Shown here: piece by piece, positions 46,103-55,174 of the stretch | How the letters are laid out: each line of letters begins with the position of its first letter | Position numbering within the stretch: the first letter of the stretch is position 1 | Assembly (NCBI RefSeq): GCF_949769195.1 | Contig: NZ_OX458333.1 | Location: 2,418,001 to 2,482,000, forward strand | DNA length: 64,000 nt | Direction: 5' to 3' | Origin: Methylocaldum szegediense | Lineage (GTDB): Bacteria; Pseudomonadota; Gammaproteobacteria; Methylococcales; Methylococcaceae | The notes under the pieces: model-generated | What the model was told of the DNA's origin: nothing | The model's input: the letters and a program-made list of their open reading frames with translations, nothing else | Database searches by the model: none | Translations under genes and position numbers: made by a program

Positions 46103-49100
46103 ATGACATCGTATTGCTCCACAGCTTGGGTCCTGATCCTGGCGGTGACCTGGATGGCTCTGGCCGAAGGTGCCGAGCTTTCGGGACTGCCGGCTCAAGG
46201 CCGCACTGAACAGCCCGCAATTCTGCTCGAGCTCGGGAGCCAGCCGGCGTCGGCTGCGGCTCGGGACCAAGCGACGCGGGTTTACCGGGGAGACATCAGC
46301 ACACACCAGGGCGATGCTTCGATTCAGATCGACGGGGACGAGGTCGGCTCGCTGCATCCGGGGTTCGGTACGTGGCAGGTCGCTTTCCGGTTCGAGCTGG
46401 AGCCTCGGCCGGACGATAAGCCGTATACCTTCTGGGCGCGCTGGCGGCAAGGCGGCGATCCCGCGGTCTGCACGCAGACTTTCGAGATTTGGGCGGGACC
46501 CGACGCGTCGAAGCTCGAACAGCGCGGGGTCGCGACGCTCACGCCCAAGGGTTGGGACTATGCCTGGGTCGGCGCCGACAAACCGCTGACGCTCAAATCC
46601 GACGATGTCGTGGTCGAAGTCCGCAACAGCGGGGCCGGCCACGACGCCAAGGTCTTCGATGCCTTTCTGCTGGCGCCTCCGCATGCGCCGACGCCGCTCC
46701 CGGAACAAGGCACCGACGAACTCCCCGCCGTACTTCTGGAACTGGGCACCGCGCCCGCTTGGATATCGGCCGGCACGACGCCCGCGCTCCGGGTTCATGC
46801 CGGGAATGCCACCGGCCACGAGGGCGCGGATTCGCTCGTGACCGACAAAGACGAAGTCCAGGTTCTTCACCAAGGCTTCGGAGCCTGGGGTGCGAGTTTC
46901 CGGTTCGACCTCGACCCCGCCGTTCCGCCCGGTCTCTATCGTTTCTTTGCAAGGTACAAGAGCGGCGGGGAAGTTTCGCAGGTCGCCCAAACCTTCACGG
47001 TGAAAGCCGGCACCGATCCGAACGCGCTGGCCGCGCGCGGCGAATTCGTCGTGACCAATACCTCGCCCTGGGAATACCAGTGGGTCCAGGGTGAATCCAC
47101 CGTGGCGATCTTGCCGGGCGACAAGGTGCTACAGATCGACAACGCAGGCAAGGCCGACGGCGCGAAGGTGTTCGACGCCTTTCTCCTCAAGCGGGAAACG
47201 CCGCTCGGCGACTGGATGAGCTCATCGGCGGCGGAGGCCAGAAACCGCTTTCTGGCTCGGACGGAGAGTGTGTCCGATCCTAGCGGACAGCTCTACGTGC
47301 TGGACGGCAAGGGCGATAAGGGCGAAATTCTGTTCCGCGGATTGGCCGCCGAGGCCGCACGCCGGCGGATTCAGAAGCTGCGGGTGAACTATTTGATAGG
47401 TCCCGAAGCCGAGGCCCTGGCGAAGCGACTGAATCTCCCTACCCTGCCCGCCGCGGTCTTGACCGACAACAACTACACCGTGCTCGGTGCTCTGGTCTCG
47501 CCGAAAAACGAAGCGGCCGTCGCGAAATTTCTCGCCGATCCGGGGCGCGCCGGGACGATGCTCCCCATCCCGGCCGTGACATCCGAGACGGCGACTCCGC
47601 TGCGTAACGGCGTGCCCGAGGCCTGGCTGGTCGGCGGATTGCAGGATGGCCTCGCGGGCGTTTCGATTTACGGCCTCGATAGCGAAACCGTGCTGCGCCC
47701 GAATCCCGGCCAGCCCTATCTCAGCACCGCCATGATGGGCGGCAAGATCAAGACCTGGCAAAAAGCCCCGGCCGCCGCTAACGGCGTCACCGTCATCGAA
47801 GCCGCCACCGATCACTCTTACGGCTGGTCGCGCGGGACCGGCTACGCCCAGCTCTATCTTCATGTCGACCGGCCCACAAACGCACTGCTGAAGCTGCGCC
47901 AGTCCGGGATCCGAACCGCCGGCTGGCTGGATGGAAAACCCCTCGCCTTCGCCGACGATCCGAACCCGCCGGCCGATTTCCCGGTTCCGGGCGAGCCGGC
48001 CCAAAACGCGCTTCAAGGTCTCACTACGGAAGGTCTCGTGGTCACTGCCCTGCCGGAACACACCGAATCACCGAAGATGGCGAGCCTGACGCTCGAACCC
48101 GGCTGGCATAGCCTGCTGGTCAAGCTGGTGATGCAGCACGACAAAGGCGAAAGCTTTTTCTTCGCTGCCCGTTTTACCGATGCGAACGGCAAGCCGATCG
48201 ATTCGATCAAGACCCAAGTCGCCGATCCCACGGCCGACCTCGCACTCAATGCGATAGCCGCAAAACTCAGGCCGCTCGTCTATGTCGACGCACCGGCCAA
48301 TCTGCCCCGTCCGGGCGAACCGCTCAAACTACGGGCCGATATCCGCTGGCACCCGATTCTGGAAGAAACCGAATTGCCCGCCCCTCTACCCCGCTTCCGC
48401 GCCAAGCTACGACTGCGCGTGACGAATTACCGGGGACAGGAGGTCGCCGTAAAAGAAGTTGCAGGTCTCTTCCCCGGCGAGGTTACGCTCGATTTCGGAA
48501 AAACGCCGGAAGCGGGTTATTACGGCGTCTACCCGTCCCTGCACACCCCCGAAGGCAAGCTCATCATGGCCTATCCCGCCGACGGCTTCACCGTGGTTCG
48601 CGGAAACGCCGCCCAAAAGGAACGGCTGGACCGGAAGAAACTCTGGAACAACAACTATTACGCCTTCTACGACGGCGACAAAGGCTTCCGGCAGAAGGAC
48701 GGCTATTTCGCCTGGCTGGAGCGCATGGGCATTTACAGAAGCTACGGCTCCTATCCCGGATTCCCGCCGGAACATCGAGTCAAATGGGAACGCGCGAAAG
48801 CGCGCGGTCTCGTCTTTTTTGCGGATACTTCGGGCGACAGCCACTGGCTCAACGACAACCCGGAAGAGGGCCGCGCTTTCATCAAAAAAGCCTCGGCCTA
48901 CACCCGGTTCTTCAAGGCCACCAACGAAATCGACATCCGCCGCGAAGGAGAATGGCAAAAACTGCGCGACCCCGCCCATTGGGTCGAGCGGGCTCGTTGG
49001 GAATACGAAGCGGTGCACCGGGCACGGAAGGACGGCCATTACGTAGGCGGCAGCTTGGTACGTCCCGGCGATACCACGGATGGCGGCAACTACGCCGGCG

Positions 49101-49792
49101 GCTTGAGTTCGGGGCAGTGGTTCGCCGAAGTACTCAAGCTCGGTCTTGACCAGTATCAGGACGCTTGGGACGTGCACGCCTATCCCCAACACCCGCCTCG
49201 CTTCGGAGCCCCCATCGGCAACGGCCCCACCGAGGACGAGCGCGGCGTGCTCTCGGCTTACGAAAGTCTCGGTCGGAAAAACACCCTGCCTTTCTGGCTG
49301 GGCGAAGCCGGCGCCAAAACCGCCCATGGCTTCACTGGCCGGCGCTGGCAGGCGGAACAGGCCGCGAAAATGATCGCTTGGGTCAACAGCCGCAGCGATT
49401 ACCTAGGACTGGCCTTTTGCCTCGGCCACGAATACGACTGGGGTTTCGGCCGGGTCTGGGACTACTCCATGGGCCACAAACCCGCCGAAGCCGCCCTCTA
49501 CACCGCCGGCACCCTGATCGACGGCCTACCCTACAAAGCCGTGGACACCCAGGATCCCAACATCCAGGCCGCTTATTTCGGCGACACCTTCATGATCTGG
49601 CGAACGGACGAGCAAGTTAGCGACTGGCCGCTGAAACTCGACCCGGCTAAAGCTTGGCTTGTGGTGGATGTGGTGGGACACGCGGAGAACCTTGAGGTCG
49701 ATAAGGACGGCAAGGCGAGTGTCAGGGTATCGGCGAGTCCGGTGTATGTGTTGACCAAGGGGGATTATGAAAGGCTGACGCGGGGGTGGTAG
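46103..49792 (+). CDS. Large secreted multidomain protein with predicted clan GH-A glycoside hydrolase domain
   Basis: A 1229-residue exported protein. The start at 46103 has GAGGT upstream and gives a signal peptide (MTSYCSTAWVLILAVTWMAL). Two related beta-sandwich modules follow (about 35-190 and 195-350), each with a GFG.W...FRF(D/E)L and an AKVFDAFLL segment, probably carbohydrate-binding. Next come a possible thioredoxin-like segment (about 370-480), further beta-rich parts, and a C-terminal barrel (about 830-1150). That barrel has TNEID (Asn941-Glu942) and WLGEAG (Glu1068), placed like the acid/base and nucleophile of clan GH-A. Substrate unknown; it may process the cell's own or foreign polysaccharide. 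Confidence 0.75.
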   Translation: MTSYCSTAWVLILAVTWMALAEGAELSGLPAQGRTEQPAILLELGSQPASAAARDQATRVYRGDISTHQGDASIQIDGDEVGSLHPGFGTWQVAFRFELEPRPDDKPYTFWARWRQGGDPAVCTQTFEIWAGPDASKLEQRGVATLTPKGWDYAWVGADKPLTLKSDDVVVEVRNSGAGHDAKVFDAFLLAPPHAPTPLPEQGTDELPAVLLELGTAPAWISAGTTPALRVHAGNATGHEGADSLVTDKDEVQVLHQGFGAWGASFRFDLDPAVPPGLYRFFARYKSGGEVSQVAQTFTVKAGTDPNALAARGEFVVTNTSPWEYQWVQGESTVAILPGDKVLQIDNAGKADGAKVFDAFLLKRETPLGDWMSSSAAEARNRFLARTESVSDPSGQLYVLDGKGDKGEILFRGLAAEAARRRIQKLRVNYLIGPEAEALAKRLNLPTLPAAVLTDNNYTVLGALVSPKNEAAVAKFLADPGRAGTMLPIPAVTSETATPLRNGVPEAWLVGGLQDGLAGVSIYGLDSETVLRPNPGQPYLSTAMMGGKIKTWQKAPAAANGVTVIEAATDHSYGWSRGTGYAQLYLHVDRPTNALLKLRQSGIRTAGWLDGKPLAFADDPNPPADFPVPGEPAQNALQGLTTEGLVVTALPEHTESPKMASLTLEPGWHSLLVKLVMQHDKGESFFFAARFTDANGKPIDSIKTQVADPTADLALNAIAAKLRPLVYVDAPANLPRPGEPLKLRADIRWHPILEETELPAPLPRFRAKLRLRVTNYRGQEVAVKEVAGLFPGEVTLDFGKTPEAGYYGVYPSLHTPEGKLIMAYPADGFTVVRGNAAQKERLDRKKLWNNNYYAFYDGDKGFRQKDGYFAWLERMGIYRSYGSYPGFPPEHRVKWERAKARGLVFFADTSGDSHWLNDNPEEGRAFIKKASAYTRFFKATNEIDIRREGEWQKLRDPAHWVERARWEYEAVHRARKDGHYVGGSLVRPGDTTDGGNYAGGLSSGQWFAEVLKLGLDQYQDAWDVHAYPQHPPRFGAPIGNGPTEDERGVLSAYESLGRKNTLPFWLGEAGAKTAHGFTGRRWQAEQAAKMIAWVNSRSDYLGLAFCLGHEYDWGFGRVWDYSMGHKPAEAALYTAGTLIDGLPYKAVDTQDPNIQAAYFGDTFMIWRTDEQVSDWPLKLDPAKAWLVVDVVGHAENLEVDKDGKASVRVSASPVYVLTKGDYERLTRGW

Positions 49793-49803
49793 GGTCGGTG
49801 ATT

Positions 49804-49834
49804 GATGGGTTTCGCTTCGCTCTACCCATCCTAC
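49804..49834 (+). repeat. REP element, RAYT-associated type
   Basis: GATGGGTTTCGCTTCGCTCT then ACCCATCCTAC, an imperfect palindrome built on GATGGGT/ACCCATC with a TTCGCTTCGC centre. The same unit occurs at 50005-50035 (reverse), 50622-50652, 54798-54828 (reverse) and 54987-55017. Confidence 0.85.
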
Positions 49835-50004
49835 ACGATCTCGCCGGATATCCCGGCGTGTCAATTTGCCGTGCGGGTTACCCCAATTCCAAACTTGCCA
49901 CAACAATGAGGAACTACCGTAAAAAATAAATCTCGTAGGATGCGGTGACAAAGGAACCACATCGTTCGCGACCGGTGACTATCCTGAATCTGGTCGAAGC
50001 CCAC

Positions 50005-50652
50005 GTAGGATGGGTAGAGCAAAGCGAAACCCATCGATTCTAAAACCTATTCGAAATCCAAATCGTTCATTTCCGGACCCGCCCAATCCTTCGAATAAAT
50101 ACCCAATCGCACATATCGATGGAACGACGAATACGGCCAGTTTGAAACCGCCTTTACATATCTGTGTTTTACCGGATTAAAGTGTATGTAATCGACATGG
50201 TGCTCGAAATCTTCTTCGTTGCGGATAACGTGTTCCCAAAATCGGCGTTGCCATATTCCGCGTTCCCCCTTACGGGAACGACTTTTGGAGATGCGTTCTC
50301 CCTTTTCAATTTCTCTGGAAAAGGCTGATTTAATTTGCCGCCAGCGTAGGCTGAAATCCTGTTCGCTCTTTGGCAGGGTCCAGATCGTATGGAGGTGGTC
50401 CGGCAAAATAACTACCGCGTCGATCGTGAATGGATGCGCTTCTTTGACCATACGAAAAGCTTCGCGTAAGGCACCGATATGATCCGTCAGCAACTTGCGA
50501 TGCCGTTCTGCCAGGTTGACCGTAAAGAAATACGTACCTCCGTCAACACGGAAACGGCGATAGGCGGTCATGGCTTATCGGAGCCTTTAGAATCGTCCGT
50601 GGTATGGCCCAACTCTGAACTGATGGGTTTCGCTTCGCTCTACCCATCCTAC
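50005..50652. mobile_element. RAYT transposase gene bracketed by inverted REP elements
   Basis: Reverse REP (50005-50035), the RAYT gene, and forward REP (50622-50652) form a complete unit. A shortened copy is found at 54798-55026, which shows that the unit, or its ends, has moved. Confidence 0.85.
50047..50571 (-). CDS. REP-associated tyrosine transposase (RAYT)
   Basis: A 174-residue Y1/HUH transposase of the TnpA-REP type. The HUH motif is in AVVILPDHLHTIWTLP and the catalytic tyrosine in HHVDYIHFNPVKHRYV; WQRRFWEHVIRNEEDF is also typical of the family. Such enzymes cut and join single-stranded REP hairpins and are thought to spread or maintain them. The REP elements on both sides and the others nearby are its likely substrates. 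The gene is complete and has no frameshift. Confidence 0.95.
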   Translation of the reverse strand: MTAYRRFRVDGGTYFFTVNLAERHRKLLTDHIGALREAFRMVKEAHPFTIDAVVILPDHLHTIWTLPKSEQDFSLRWRQIKSAFSREIEKGERISKSRSRKGERGIWQRRFWEHVIRNEEDFEHHVDYIHFNPVKHRYVKAVSNWPYSSFHRYVRLGIYSKDWAGPEMNDLDFE

Positions 50653-51339
50653 GCGGACTCAAAGCAGTCGTGTGAATTTACGGCTAGAACTGTCAGAAAA
50701 TTTTACACTGCCGTCGCCCTTCCTTTTTTCACCGGAAACTTTCGCCGATAAACCAATACCTTGCCGTCACTGGCTTTTCTTTTGCATGACAATGACGGTG
50801 TTGGCTATGTCGTCCTGATTGATTCTGCTGCGCAATTCGACTCGAGATCTCGACATCAAGAAGAAAATCGATGAAAGTGAAATCCACACGCCATTCTTTG
50901 CTCGTCCGCTGCTTTATGCTGACGGGCAACACCCAGGTCGTGGCATTAACGGCGAATTCACCATCGCTCGCGATCGATACCTTCACTATGCCAGTTCAAA
51001 GGCAGTTCGTGCTTCACCGGATCTTACGATGATCGATTTGACCGCTTGATTACTGTGCTACGCCATTGACGATCTACCTTTCGTGAGTTCGGCTCAGTGC
51101 CGCCCCGGCCTGAGGAACAACCGTGAGCGAATGCGTCGAAACCCAGGGTGTGAGCCACAACGCCGTACGAACGCGCTTGACCGCATTTCACTGCACGTCC
51201 ATCATTCGAGCACCGCTTGCAGTGTCGCCCGGCGGAGCAGCTGATCCATCACTCGTTTAGAAATCCAACTATTTCATATGAAGTCTGAAACGGTTGCGCC
51301 AGGTTCGGTGGCGTAGCCGAGCTTGGGGAGTACAAAAAA
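50653..51339. other. Region before the coupling ATPase, no confident gene
   Basis: A 54-codon frame at about 50871-51035 (MKVKSTRHSLLVRCFML...) has no clear ribosome-binding site and no family I recognise. The rest shows nothing. The promoter of the ATPase gene should lie near 51250-51330. Confidence 0.4.
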
Positions 51340-53424
51340 ATGTTTATTCTATTGACGCTGCTCATCATCATCGCACTGGCGCGTTGGCGCGCGAAGCGGA
51401 ACAACGGCATTGTGCCCAACTTCACGACTTTTGCCTTCGATTATGTCAAGTCCAACTGGCTCTGGCTAATCCCGAGTCTAATCGCCATGCTGATCAATCC
51501 ACTCCTCGGGCTGGTGGTATTGGGCGTGGCTTTCGGCGTGAAAACGTTCATCGTCTCGTGGGCGCAAAAGCGTCGGCGCCTTGCGTGGATGAAGGCGGAA
51601 CCCCAGAAAGTCATGTATGAATGGTTCGAAGAACTGGGCAAGACGCCCGAACAGGCGATTTCCAATATCAACCGCATCTTCGACGAGCGAAAGCGCACGC
51701 TCAGCCACGCCCTTTTCCACAACTTCCAGGATACTTCCCATGACGACAAGGTCATTAGCGCCAGGCTGTTTTTCCGCATCAGCCGCAATCTCGCCACCAT
51801 GGAGCCGCGAGAGAGGGAGTTTCTGCGGGTGGTGGAACTGCTGAACGTGCTCGACGAGGCGGATGCCGAAAAGGGCTGGTACAGCTGGGCGCGCTTCGGC
51901 CTGATCTGGGGCAACGGCAAGGCCACGGTGGACGATTACAGCTACAGGATGTGGGACACAGAAAAGGGTGTGCGCGACGGTCCCAGCGCCATTCGCTGGT
52001 TCATGGAAATGTCGGACGCCTCGGTGGACAGCGTGATCAACGCCGTGCTGCAACGCCTGGAAAAGAAGGCCGCTGAGGCGAGCGCCAAACCCGAACTAGC
52101 CCGGTTGATCAAAGACGTGAACAAGCGCGTGCGCGGCGGCACCCAGTGGCTGGCCGCCGAAGACGTGGACGGTTCGGCCTTCGCTCGCAAGAGCGATTTC
52201 GCGCTGCGCCTGGGACTGCTGGACGATACCGATGTGCCGCTGGAATACTCCGGCGAGGGTTGCATGGTCACCATTGCCCCGCCGCGCTCCGGCAAGACCC
52301 AGTGCCACGTGTTTCCCAACCTGCTGGCGTGGCGCGGACCGGCGCTGGTACTGGACGTGAAGGGCGAGATTTACGCGGGCACCAGCAAGTGGCGGGCGGA
52401 GAACGTCGGGCCGGTGTTCCGCTTCAGTCCGCTGGATCCGTCCAGCAGCCATAGCTATAACCCGCTGAGCTTCGTGCGCCAGGAAACCGACTACATCTGG
52501 GAAGACTCCCGCCTGCTGGCGGATATGATGATCGTGCCCTCCGGCGCGTCCGACCCGTTCTGGGAGAACAAGGCCAGGGACGTGCTGACCGCCGCCATCG
52601 CCTACCTGTGCTACTCCAACCCGCCGGACCGGCGGCCCATGGACCGCATCATCGATATCATCCACGGCGGTCAGGCCTGGGAGGAAATGGTGTCCGGCTT
52701 GCAGATGGCGATGGACGTGCGCAGCATGGTGCAGCAGGGCACCTCGCTGGCCGGCATGAACGAAAAAACCCGGGACAGCGTGCTGCAGACCGCGCAATCC
52801 AGCCTCAGCGCCTGGAGCGGCGAGCGCATACGGCGGGTAACCGACAAGTCCGACTGGAGTCCGCTGGACCTGCGCGACGACCGGCGGCCTCCCACCGTCT
52901 ACATCTGTCTTAAACCTAGCGAGGTCGAAAGCTATACCTCGCTGCTGCGGGTGTTCATTGCCCAGCACATCCGCATGCTCACCAACGAACTGCCGCCGCG
53001 CGGCAGCGCGCCCATTCTGTTCTTGCTGGACGAACTGCCGCGCCTGCGCTACATGCCGCCGATCGAAGAAGCTATCGAAATCGGCGGCCAATACGGCCTG
53101 CGCCTGTGGATGTTCGCCCAGAGCCTGGGACAGCTGGAAGCCGCCTACCCCAACGCCAACGGCATGGTGGCCAGTTGCGCGGTGCGCGCGTTCATGAATC
53201 CCAGTGGCGCCGACGGCACCGCCGACCGGCTTTCCGAAGAACTCGGCTACCGCGAGAGCGTCATGGACGGCAGCCGCCAGAAACTGGTGGAAGCCACCGA
53301 GTTGAGCGGACCGGAGTTCCAGCACTACCAGGTGGTCATGGCTCACGGCAGCAAGCCGGCCAAGGTGAAGAAGGCTTTCGCGTGGCAGGATGCCGAACTG
53401 AGCGCGCGCATGGGCAGCCTGTAG
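51340..53424 (+). CDS. VirD4/TraG-like type IV coupling ATPase
   Basis: A 694-residue membrane-anchored ATPase of the FtsK/HerA class. Two N-terminal hydrophobic segments (about 1-14 and 39-75) are followed by a soluble, mostly helical part (80-300). The motor has Walker A IAPPRSGKTQ (312-321), the strand LVLDVKGEIYAGT, Walker B ILFLLDELPRLRYM (Asp564-Glu565) and the distal glutamine in FAQSLGQLE, the segment shared by TraD and TraG. Such proteins deliver DNA or protein to a type IV secretion channel. No relaxase or channel gene is near, which is unusual. The next gene, 60 nt downstream, is a coiled-coil protein. GGGGAG precedes the start. Confidence 0.92.
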   Translation: MFILLTLLIIIALARWRAKRNNGIVPNFTTFAFDYVKSNWLWLIPSLIAMLINPLLGLVVLGVAFGVKTFIVSWAQKRRRLAWMKAEPQKVMYEWFEELGKTPEQAISNINRIFDERKRTLSHALFHNFQDTSHDDKVISARLFFRISRNLATMEPREREFLRVVELLNVLDEADAEKGWYSWARFGLIWGNGKATVDDYSYRMWDTEKGVRDGPSAIRWFMEMSDASVDSVINAVLQRLEKKAAEASAKPELARLIKDVNKRVRGGTQWLAAEDVDGSAFARKSDFALRLGLLDDTDVPLEYSGEGCMVTIAPPRSGKTQCHVFPNLLAWRGPALVLDVKGEIYAGTSKWRAENVGPVFRFSPLDPSSSHSYNPLSFVRQETDYIWEDSRLLADMMIVPSGASDPFWENKARDVLTAAIAYLCYSNPPDRRPMDRIIDIIHGGQAWEEMVSGLQMAMDVRSMVQQGTSLAGMNEKTRDSVLQTAQSSLSAWSGERIRRVTDKSDWSPLDLRDDRRPPTVYICLKPSEVESYTSLLRVFIAQHIRMLTNELPPRGSAPILFLLDELPRLRYMPPIEEAIEIGGQYGLRLWMFAQSLGQLEAAYPNANGMVASCAVRAFMNPSGADGTADRLSEELGYRESVMDGSRQKLVEATELSGPEFQHYQVVMAHGSKPAKVKKAFAWQDAELSARMGSL

Positions 53425-53483
53425 CGGCCGTGATGCACGTCTTGACGGGACATTGAACGGGTTCGAAAAAAAGGGGGAGTGGC

Positions 53484-54548
53484 ATGTCCGTATTGAGCGA
53501 TGAGATCCTTCGGCTGGAACAGCAGCGGCAGGAATTCCTCGATCGTGCCGCGGCAGCGAGAAGCGAAGCTCAGCGGACACTCGAACAAGGCGACCGCGTG
53601 CTGACGGATCAAGCGAAGCGGGAATTGCAGGAACGGTCCGAACGCCTGGCAGAGTTTTACGAAGGATGCGCGGAGCGTGTCGATGAGCAGGTGAAGGCCG
53701 TGAAATCCCTGGAACAGGCCTTGCAACGGGAGGAAGGCCCTCTGCAAACCGGGTTTTCCGACCCGGAAGCGTTGAAACGGGAGTTCGAGCAGCTGAAAGA
53801 GAGCGCCGAAAAAGCGGCCGATTGGGCCGAGACACAGCGGCAGGCAATTCTCCAAGAGGGCATGAGCCTAGCTCAGGATGTGAGAATGAGCCAGTGGTCC
53901 GCGTTGGAACAGACGCACAAGGAAGTCCACACGCCTGACTCCTCCTCTTTTTTTATGAAAGCGCCCGAGTCGCTCGACCCGGTGACCGCTTCGGCGATCG
54001 GCGGGGCGGTACTGATTGAGCAGGGCAAGGAGGCGATAAGCACGGCTAGAGAGTCGCTAGCGGCAGCGCTGGATCAACTCGCCCATGAGGCGACGGAACG
54101 CCTTGGTAGAGTGGCCGACCTGCTAGAACTCACGAAAACTACGCACGAGCTCTCGGAGCAGCACCTGAATCGCCTCCTCGAGGAATCCGCAAAGCAGCCG
54201 GAAACTTTGGAAAACAAGGTACTAGAGCTGTCCGCCGAGCATGATAAGGAGCGCTTCGAACTGGCTAACCAGTCGAAAGAACTGCAAAAGGAGGAGCAGA
54301 CGCTCCAACGGCAGTTAGAACTCGCAGAACAGGGGCGCGATAACTTCATTAAACGTCAGGAGCAGATGAACGTTGAACCCGAAAAATACCAGGAGCAGCT
54401 GGCGAAACTGGACGAGCGCGTGGAAGAGGCAAGACAACGACTGCAGGAATTCCAGGAAATGTCGGCCAAGGCGCAGGAGGAGTACGCAAGACAACAGGAG
54501 GAGATGCGCCAACGGCATCAACGCGAGCTCGAAGAACTGCAGCGCTAA
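53484..54548 (+). CDS. Long coiled-coil protein next to the coupling ATPase
   Basis: A 354-residue, highly charged protein without a signal peptide. Residues about 1-130 and 190-354 are heptad-patterned and Glu/Gln/Lys-rich (for example RLEQQRQEFLDRAAAARSEA and RQEEMRQRHQRELEELQR parts), separated by a short region with a small hydrophobic patch (VTASAIGGAVLI). A strong AGGGGGAG site precedes the ATG. It sits 60 nt after the coupling ATPase and is probably co-transcribed. The role is unknown; an adaptor or scaffold for the ATPase is a guess. Confidence 0.8.
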   Translation: MSVLSDEILRLEQQRQEFLDRAAAARSEAQRTLEQGDRVLTDQAKRELQERSERLAEFYEGCAERVDEQVKAVKSLEQALQREEGPLQTGFSDPEALKREFEQLKESAEKAADWAETQRQAILQEGMSLAQDVRMSQWSALEQTHKEVHTPDSSSFFMKAPESLDPVTASAIGGAVLIEQGKEAISTARESLAAALDQLAHEATERLGRVADLLELTKTTHELSEQHLNRLLEESAKQPETLENKVLELSAEHDKERFELANQSKELQKEEQTLQRQLELAEQGRDNFIKRQEQMNVEPEKYQEQLAKLDERVEEARQRLQEFQEMSAKAQEEYARQQEEMRQRHQRELEELQR

Positions 54549-54661
54549 TCTGAGCAATGTCCGTCTTAAGAGATTTTCAAAAGCCAAGAACGTAGAAATT
54601 TCACCGCTTACAAAAGCTGCAGGCTAGAGTAAAAAGTTCGCGATCGACGGACAAACAAAGC

Positions 54662-54797
54662 ATGGATACCGGCGCCTTTCGTACACCCCGAACGATCATC
54701 AGACCTTTTTCCATTGAAGACGCACAGAAGGCCTTCGCATGGTTCGGCAATCCGGAGGTCATGAAATTCACGCCTTCCGGTCTGCAAGAAACCCCTT
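54662..54797 (+). pseudogene. GNAT acetyltransferase, 5' fragment interrupted by a REP unit
   Basis: The frame begins MDTGAFRTPRTIIRPFSIED and continues AQKAFAWFGNPEVMKFTPSG, the standard N-terminus of RimJ/RimL-type GNAT acetyltransferases. After about 45 codons it runs directly into the REP-bounded element at 54798. The acetyl-CoA-binding part is absent on the far side, so the gene is lost. Confidence 0.75.
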
Positions 54798-55026
54798 GTA
54801 GGATGGGTAGAGCGAAGCGAAACCCATCACTCCCCAAAAACCTGTTCGAAATCCAAATCGTTCATTTCCGGACCCGCCCAATCCTTGGAGTAAATACCCA
54901 ATCGCAGATATCGATGGAACGACGATAATCGGTCATGGTTTAATCGGAGCCTTTAGAATCGTCCATGGAATAGCCTACTCTGGATTGATGGGTTTCGCTT
55001 CGCTCTACCCATCCTACGCGGACTCA
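54798..55026. mobile_element. Internally deleted RAYT-REP unit (MITE-like)
   Basis: Reverse REP (54798-54828) and forward REP (54987-55017) bracket 158 nt that match both ends of the RAYT unit at 50005-50652. The left part equals the 3' end of the RAYT gene (AACCTGTTCGAAATCCAAAT and on through ATATCGATGGAACGACGA); the right part equals its start and upstream DNA (GGTCATGG, then CGGAGCCTTTAGAATCGTCC). The middle, about 430 nt, is missing. Both units also share GCGGACTCA after the right REP. Confidence 0.88.
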
Positions 55027-55061
55027 TCGAAAGACTCAGCGGAAGGACTTACAGGGATGGC

Positions 55062-55094
55062 CCAAAAGGCGCCCCTGAAATCTGCGCCTTTTGG
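55062..55094. terminator. Hairpin between convergent transcription units
   Basis: A perfect 11-bp stem CCAAAAGGCGC/GCGCCTTTTGG (55062-55072 with 55084-55094). The T-run is within the stem, so it could end transcription from either side; it lies about 80 nt past the vWA-like gene. Confidence 0.55.
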
Positions 55095-55174
55095 ATTTCG
55101 CATAGATCCCAGATTCGCGACGCCGACACCGCTAGCATGAGCCCCTGCAAGCGCCGCGATCCGTCGTTGAAATA

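Noticed and set aside
46028-46990. 320-codon minus-strand open frame at the start of the large secreted protein
   Set aside because: Arg-rich antisense shadow that crosses the signal peptide and first module of the real gene.
50871-51035. 54-codon frame upstream of the coupling ATPase
   Set aside because: No clear ribosome-binding site, no family likeness and average composition.
51340-53424. A complete conjugative element built around the coupling ATPase
   Set aside because: No relaxase, VirB-type channel genes, integrase, attachment repeats or tRNA boundary could be found in the flanking 8 kb.
52096-53847. 583-codon minus-strand open frame across the coupling ATPase and coiled-coil gene
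   Set aside because: It is the mirror of the ATPase frame; the translation is His/Arg-rich without any fold pattern.
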